From Betaproteobacteria bacterium (lineage in GTDB: Bacteria; Pseudomonadota; Gammaproteobacteria; Burkholderiales; Rhodocyclaceae), in the NCBI GenBank assembly GCA_028868235.1, contig JAGWUW010000089.1, forward strand, positions 1-8,548: DNA of 8,548 bases, given 5' to 3'. Within the stretch, counting starts at the first letter, position 1. Each line of letters opens with the position of its first letter. Under the pieces are notes generated by a model. The model had not been told where the DNA came from. It did not search any database and saw only the letters and a list, made by a program, of their open reading frames with translations. The position numbers and the translations under genes are program-made. Shown one piece after another: positions 6,174-8,548 of the stretch.

Positions 6174-7793
6174 ATGCCACGCATCGCAGATTTGAAGATT
6201 TGGGTTCGTATCACTGCGGCCATCTGGGTCGTCTTGGCCATCATCTGGGCCGGTGCCATTGTCTGGACCACCCAAGTCAATCGGGAAACCGCCATTCGCC
6301 AAGCGCAGGATTTCTCGCAAAGCATTCATGAAATGACTATGGCCGGTCTCACCGGCATGATGATCACCGGTACAGTTGGGCAGCGCGAGGTGTTCCTTGA
6401 CCAAATCAAGCAACTCTCGATCATCAAGGATCTCCACGTCGCCCGCGGAGATGCCGTCGTTAAATTATTTGGGCCGGACACGAAAGACAAGCGCGAACTG
6501 GACGCACTGGAAAAGCAGGTCATGACCACGGGCATGCCGTATGTCTCGGTGGAAAGCGCCAACGGCAGCTCCTACCTGCAGGTCATCAATCCGACCAAGG
6601 CATCAAAAAACTATCTCGGCAAGGACTGCATCGCCTGCCATCAGGTACCGGACGGCACCGTGCTCGGCGTAGTCAGCATGAAAGTATCGCTCGACTCCGT
6701 GGAGTCTGAAGTTTCCGCCTTCCGCGTCAAAATCGCGGGGATCGCCATCGGCGCCCTAGGCGCCTTGCTAGTCATCATCTACCTGATCACCCATCACTTC
6801 GTGACCCGCCCCCTTGAAGAGTTGCGCAACGGCTTGAGCGACATTGCCCGCGGTGAAGGCGATCTGACCCGCCGCCTACCGGTCAAGGGACGCGATGAAG
6901 TCGGCCTGGCTGCCATCGTCTTCAATGAGATGATGGAAAACTTCAACCAGCTCGTTCGCCAAGTTCGCGATGCGGCCAGCCAGGTTTCAGCTCGCGTCAG
7001 CGCCCTATCCGACAATGCCGACAAGGTGAGCCAGAGTTCGCACCAGCAGCACGAGAAATCCGGCCTGGCGGCCTCCGCAGTAGAGGAACTGGTGGTGAGT
7101 ATTGCCTCGATAGCCCAGAGTGCCGAACATGTCCAGCATCAGTCGCAAGAAAGCCTGGCTCGCGCCAACGAAGGCGGACGCAATCTGGACGTCCTGCTCA
7201 GCGAAATGAACGTCGTCGAACGGGCGGTCAAGGAGATGGCCGACTCGGTCAATAACTTCGTGCACAACACCGAAGCGATCACACAGATGACCCGTGAGGT
7301 GAAGGACATCGCCGAACAGACCAACCTGCTGGCACTCAATGCCGCCATTGAAGCTGCTCGGGCTGGCGAACAGGGTCGTGGCTTTGCCGTGGTAGCTGAC
7401 GAAGTGCGCAAGCTGGCCGAGAAATCCTCTCGCTCCGCCAGTGAAATCGATGCCATTACAGCCAAGCTGAGCGCCCAGTCGGTATCGGTCCGGCGCAGCA
7501 TCGAGGAAGGCCTGGAACATCTCGACAACAGCCAGTCTGCCGTCACATCGGTATCCAGCGTGCTACAGGCAACCAATGGTTCCGTCGCGGAAGTCGGTCA
7601 TGGCCTCGATGCCATTGCTTCGGCGACAGAGCAGCAACGTCGCCTCTCCGGCGACGTCGAAACCAGCATTGAAGCTATTGCCGGCATGGCCCGCGAGAAT
7701 TCCGGTACCGTCGAGCAGACGGCCGGTGCGGCCCACGACCTGAAGCGCCTGGCGGACAGCCTTGCCGGCCTAGTCGGACGCTTCAAAGTCTGA
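6174..7793 (+). CDS. Methyl-accepting chemotaxis protein with a periplasmic c-type heme motif
   Basis: A 539-residue transmembrane chemoreceptor. TM1 is at about 12-31 and a periplasmic sensor domain at 32-184. TM2 is at about 186-206 and HAMP at about 207-262, with RPLEEL and [16 protein letters not shown]. The long signalling coiled coil ends in the hairpin that binds CheA/Che[20 protein letters not shown] (381-399), followed by [16 protein letters not shown]. Arms of about 130 and 145 residues suggest the 40-heptad class. The sensor domain contains CIACH at 152-156, a CxxCH site for covalent heme c, followed by [17 protein letters not shown]. Heme c chemoreceptors are known (Desulfovibrio DcrA, Geobacter GSU0582 and GSU0935) and sense redox or gases, so aerotaxis-like or redox taxis is likely; the ligand is unknown. 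No CheR-tethering pentapeptide ends the protein (it ends GRFKV). It is transcribed alone, with a terminator after it. Confidence 0.94.
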   Translation: MPRIADLKIWVRITAAIWVVLAIIWAGAIVWTTQVNRETAIRQAQDFSQSIHEMTMAGLTGMMITGTVGQREVFLDQIKQLSIIKDLHVARGDAVVKLFGPDTKDKRELDALEKQVMTTGMPYVSVESANGSSYLQVINPTKASKNYLGKDCIACHQVPDGTVLGVVSMKVSLDSVESEVSAFRVKIAGIAIGALGALLVIIYLITHHFVTRPLEELRNGLSDIARGEGDLTRRLPVKGRDEVGLAAIVFNEMMENFNQLVRQVRDAASQVSARVSALSDNADKVSQSSHQQHEKSGLAASAVEELVVSIASIAQSAEHVQHQSQESLARANEGGRNLDVLLSEMNVVERAVKEMADSVNNFVHNTEAITQMTREVKDIAEQTNLLALNAAIEAARAGEQGRGFAVVADEVRKLAEKSSRSASEIDAITAKLSAQSVSVRRSIEEGLEHLDNSQSAVTSVSSVLQATNGSVAEVGHGLDAIASATEQQRRLSGDVETSIEAIAGMARENSGTVEQTAGAAHDLKRLADSLAGLVGRFKV

Positions 7794-7813
7794 GGTAAAT
7801 CTGCAACGGAGAG

Positions 7814-7835
7814 CGGCCTCGCAAGAGGCCGTTTT
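7814..7835 (+). terminator. Intrinsic terminator of the chemoreceptor gene
   Basis: A 7-bp perfect stem CGGCCTC/GAGGCCG with a GCAA tetraloop is followed by TTTT (7832-7835). It starts 20 bases after the chemoreceptor stop and touches the stop codon of the opposing kinase gene (7835-7837). On the minus strand no T-run follows, so it serves the plus strand best. Confidence 0.85.
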
Positions 7836-8548
7836 CACATGGGTGCCAGTTCGAGATCGAGCCCACCGCCAAGCTTGGATGGACCGCTGGTCTGCGATGC
7901 GGAAAGACTTTGGACGGCCGGCAAGCCCTGCGCGGCGGCAATACGGTTCACTTCACGCATGCGCTTGATCATCCGGCCAAGCAAGGCGTTGCGGATGCGT
8001 TCAAGAAGCTCCTCGGATGACAACGCCAGCGCGGCAGCATTTATTTCAAGAAACAGCGTCGGTTCCAGCGTAACCGCTGTCGAGCAACGTAAATCGCTGG
8101 AAGGATGCAGGAAAGCCACTTCACCAACTGGCTCGCTGGTTCCGAGACGACACAGCGCTTTGCCTCCAATCGAAATTTCCACAGAACCCGACACGATCAC
8201 GCCAAAGAATTTGTTGCGATCACCTTCATTCACCAGCGCTACGTTGGGAGACACTTCGCGCCACACCGCGACGCGAAGCACTTCCCAGATTTCGATATTT
8301 TCGAATTCGGTAAAAAACTCCAGCTTGCGCAACGTTTCGAAGTGCCGCGTGTCCTCAACGGTACTGTCCTCATCAACCAACTGATAACGCACCGCCGACA
8401 GGTCCTTGGCCATCTCGGCGCCGTTCCGGTAGCGGTTATAGAGATCCTTCTCCAAAGCCCGCTTCAGGATGGCATTGAGTCCCTCTGGCAGATCAGGACG
8501 CAACGAAGTAACTGCCGGTGCGTCGGTGTTGACGATGCGGTAAATCAG
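7835..8548 (-). CDS. Serine/threonine protein kinase with C-terminal cyclic-nucleotide-binding domain (partial)
   Basis: The frame is open to the right edge, so the N-terminal part with the kinase ATP-binding and catalytic loops lies outside; 237 residues remain. Residues 1-55 match the end of a Hanks-type kinase: IYRIVN, LRPDLPEGLNAILKRAL and the subdomain XI pattern KDLYNRYRNGAEMAKDL with its conserved Arg. Residues about 75-185 are a cNMP-binding (CAP-like) beta-roll: LEFFTEF, NEGDRNKFFGVIVSGSVEI, and a phosphate-binding cassette with GEVAFL (142-147, Gly-Glu) and Arg154 placed as in true cNMP binders. A helix-rich segment (about 180-205) and a low-complexity Ser/Gly tail end the protein. 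A TTG at 8501-8503 is internal, not a start. Such a fusion suggests a kinase gated by a nucleotide or other ligand. The ligand and targets cannot be read here, and kinase activity depends on the unseen part. Confidence 0.88.
   Translation of the reverse strand: MIYRIVNTDAPAVTSLRPDLPEGLNAILKRALEKDLYNRYRNGAEMAKDLSAVRYQLVDEDSTVEDTRHFETLRKLEFFTEFENIEIWEVLRVAVWREVSPNVALVNEGDRNKFFGVIVSGSVEISIGGKALCRLGTSEPVGEVAFLHPSSDLRCSTAVTLEPTLFLEINAAALALSSEELLERIRNALLGRMIKRMREVNRIAAAQGLPAVQSLSASQTSGPSKLGGGLDLELAPM

Overview
The window reads as a moderately GC-rich proteobacterial chromosome segment, most like a betaproteobacterium of the Rhodocyclales (Dechloromonas/Azonexus/Azospira type). The basis is the strong C/G third-position bias, the close packing of recN, nadK, hrcA and hemH, and a chemoreceptor with a periplasmic c-type heme motif next to a Ser/Thr kinase carrying a cyclic-nucleotide-binding domain. 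The taxon is an inference from gene content and was not searched.

Layout. Bases 2-358 (+) hold the C-terminal half of a UPF0016/GDT1-type membrane cation transporter. It converges on recN (381-2045, -), which follows nadK (2045-2956, -) with a one-base TGATG stop/start overlap. A 64-bp divergent gap separates nadK from hrcA (3021-4049, +), which overlaps hemH (4049-5152, +) by the same TGATG arrangement. trxC (5213-5656, +) follows after 60 bp with its own plausible promoter. A 517-bp stretch (5657-6173) has no intact gene. It contains an inverted repeat, a probable frameshifted gene remnant, a Fur-box-like sequence and the ribosome binding site of the next gene. A methyl-accepting chemotaxis protein with a CxxCH heme motif (6174-7793, +) ends at a clear intrinsic terminator. 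The C-terminal part of a Ser/Thr kinase fused to a cNMP-binding domain enters from the right edge on the - strand (7835-8548).

How the genes fit together. Most of the left and centre is housekeeping and stress maintenance: DNA break repair (RecN), NADP supply (NadK), the heat-shock repressor (HrcA), the last step of heme synthesis (HemH) and a zinc-binding thioredoxin (TrxC). The right side is signalling: a heme-type redox or gas chemoreceptor and a kinase with a built-in small-molecule sensor domain. I saw no phage genes, transposase, CRISPR array, tRNA or rRNA. The least ordinary parts are the heme chemoreceptor with its possible iron-responsive upstream region, the kinase-cNMP fusion, and the decayed gene between trxC and the chemoreceptor.
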